Assembly: GCA_947379685.1 (NCBI GenBank)
Contig: CANCOG010000219.1
Span: 1 to 7,882 of the forward strand
DNA: 7,882 nt
Direction: 5' to 3'
DNA from: Flavipsychrobacter stenotrophus
GTDB lineage: Bacteria > Bacteroidota > Bacteroidia > Chitinophagales > Chitinophagaceae
Made by a program: the position numbers and the translations under genes. Below the pieces are notes generated by a model. The model did not search any database. It had not been told where the DNA came from and was given only the letters and a program-made list of their open reading frames with translations. Every line of letters starts with the position of its first letter. Positions within the stretch are counted from its first letter, which is position 1. Of this stretch, positions 7,030-7,882 are shown in pieces.

Positions 7030-7704
7030 TAAAAACATCAGATCAACCCAGATCTGCCACACTTGCACCGGGTAAACACAAAAGTACTTATCCGGTAAGG
7101 ACAAAACCAGTTTATGCGCATTGAGCAACTTCGGTACCGCAATTTGGTATAACTGCAGTTAGGCAGCCTTGGCTACCTCCGGGAATATGACCGGGTTTGT
7201 CAACTAGTGTAGGATTGGTAATGGCGGCAGTTCCCAAAGGACTGAACTTTTGAAAAATAATTTTCTGGTTAAATTCACTTTGAAGGAAGGATAAATTTAA
7301 CCGGAATTTGTAAACCCAAAAGTATGATGTGCCTGGTCTGGACAAGTAGCAACTGTTCTTTCTCCTCCAGGCGTCTGTTGGTTTTCTGGGGCCTTGATCT
7401 AAGTTTACAGTGCAAATGCAGTTTGAGATAACAAAAAATTAATACGGCACCCGGATTGTACCCGGGTGCCGTTTGCTTTAATAGTGCTTTTGAATGAAAC
7501 AACCCAGATTGACTTGAATTCACACGACCTCAAAAAAAATGCAAATAGCTTGTATTTCAATTCATTACCCTATTGAATCATGTGCATGTAAGCTTCATTG
7601 CAAATTAATTTATCTATTACCAATATCGCAGCCCCCATTCAATCAACTGCGCTCCAAATCTATACTATAATTGAGGATTAATATACAATATATTCTTCTT
7701 CGTT
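7030..7704 (+). other. Intergenic region after the collar triplet, no convincing gene
   Basis: This separates collar paralog 3 from the fourth collar gene. Open frames on the minus strand (around 6763-7128, 7112-7345 and 7275-7523) have no family features. They overlap the collar gene or cross the terminator, and the corresponding part of the upstream duplicate does not keep the frame. The region contains the terminator at 7444-7472 and, from about 7091, a diverged copy of 4540-5143. The 415 bases between the paralog 3 stop and the terminator could be a long 3' untranslated region or hold a small RNA, but nothing in the sequence decides this. Confidence 0.65.
7444..7480 (+). terminator. Rho-independent terminator downstream of the collar triplet
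   Basis: A perfect 11-bp stem: ACGGCACCCGG at 7444-7454 pairs with CCGGGTGCCGT at 7462-7472, with a 7-nt loop (ATTGTAC). It is followed by TTGCTTTA on the plus strand. On the minus strand the hairpin is followed by an even better T-run (from the A-rich stretch at 7433-7438), so it may act in both directions. It lies 415 bases after the paralog 3 stop and 338 bases before the next collar gene, insulating the two units. Confidence 0.75.
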
Positions 7705-7734
7705 TAAATTGAACTAAAATAAAGTACAGCAAGC

Positions 7735-7767
7735 TATTTTTTTAACAAAAAAAGATTATTAGGTTTG
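7735..7767 (+). promoter_or_regulatory. Predicted Bacteroidota-type promoter for the fourth collar gene
   Basis: TAGGTTTG at 7760-7767 matches the -7 consensus TAnnTTTG, with a T-run at 7737-7743 in the -33 area. It is the exact counterpart of 5199-5206. The region from 7729 to the start codon differs from the first copy at only one base (7771, just downstream of the -7 element). Confidence 0.6.
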
Positions 7768-7809
7768 TGATGCACAAAATAAATTGTAAACTTTTAAAAC
7801 TTAAACAAA

Positions 7810-7882
7810 ATGATGGATTCGTTTATGGGCATGGTACTACCTATGGGTTTAAACTTTGCGCCAAGAGGGTGGATGGCTTGCC
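7810..7882 (+). CDS. Tail collar domain protein (microcystin-dependent protein family), paralog 4, 5' end only
   Basis: Only 24 codons are visible before the window ends. They begin MMDSFMGMVLPMG and continue through LNFAPRGWMAC, identical to paralog 1 except that residue 23 is Ala instead of Pro. The nucleotide sequence differs from 5249-5321 at three of 73 bases. It has the same A-rich leader and promoter as paralog 1. It is presumably the first gene of a second collar triplet, but the rest is outside the window, so whether it is intact is unknown. Confidence 0.85.
   Translation, partial: MMDSFMGMVLPMGLNFAPRGWMAC

Larger units (their letters stand above)
7091..7882 (+). repeat. Tandem-duplicated upstream segment, copy 2
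   Basis: Diverged second copy of 4540-5321, running to the window edge. The final 178 bases (7705-7882) match 5144-5321 with five mismatches (at 7728, 7771, 7860, 7869 and 7876) and no gap. Earlier parts show only patchy conservation. Together with the collar genes between the copies, this implies a repeated module with a period of about 2.56 kb. Confidence 0.8.

Noticed and set aside
7039..7056. Small hairpin CAGATC/GATCTG just after collar gene 3 as its terminator
   Set aside because: The stem is only 6 bp and no T-run follows; the hairpin at 7444-7472 is a far better terminator.
6763..7523. Minus-strand open frames opposite collar gene 3 and in the following gap
   Set aside because: They are antisense to a clear family gene or run through the terminator hairpin, and no recognisable domain is present.
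5249..7882. Prophage tail operon or contractile injection system
   Set aside because: Collar-domain proteins are the only phage-like genes seen. No sheath, tube, baseplate, tape measure, capsid, integrase or lysis gene is present, and the neighbour is a secreted cellular surface protein.

Overview
The window looks like a chromosomal segment of a member of the Bacteroidota, most plausibly a Chitinophagaceae/Sphingobacteriales-type organism. This is inferred from four things: a very large secreted protein built from Ser/Thr/Gly-rich bacterial Ig-like repeats, a -7 promoter element of the Bacteroidota form TAnnTTTG, AT-rich leaders without a Shine-Dalgarno sequence, and a cluster of phage-tail-collar (microcystin-dependent protein, Mdp) genes. 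No rRNA, tRNA, CRISPR array, transposase or integrase was seen.

Region 1 (1-4144, minus strand) is one uninterrupted open frame of 1381 codons that runs off the left edge. It encodes a signal peptide, a secreted N-terminal domain of about 225 residues, a cadherin-like module, and then at least 13 consecutive Big_2-type Ig domains of about 77-93 residues. The last visible domains form an exact 930-bp (310-residue) higher-order repeat of four domains. The C-terminus, where a type IX secretion sorting domain would be expected, lies outside the window.

Region 2 (4145-5248) is a long AT-rich gap between divergent genes. It has no convincing gene, but its right-hand part is a diverged duplicate of the gap at 7091-7809.

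Region 3 (5249-7029, plus strand) holds three consecutive, similarly sized (174, 174 and 176 aa) paralogous tail-collar/Mdp proteins in one orientation. Region 4 (7030-7882) repeats the upstream gap and begins a fourth collar gene whose visible N-terminus matches the first in 23 of 24 residues. The simplest reading is a tandem module of about 2.56 kb (control region plus collar triplet) that starts again at the right edge.

How the genes might work together is inference. The three collar paralogs share N-terminal, His-containing and C-terminal motifs and differ mainly in the middle, which fits a hetero-oligomeric fibre or adhesin tip made of three related subunits. The giant repeat protein transcribed divergently would be a long cell-surface stalk or adhesin. 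No sheath, tube, baseplate or capsid genes are visible, so the collar genes are not shown to belong to a prophage or contractile injection system.
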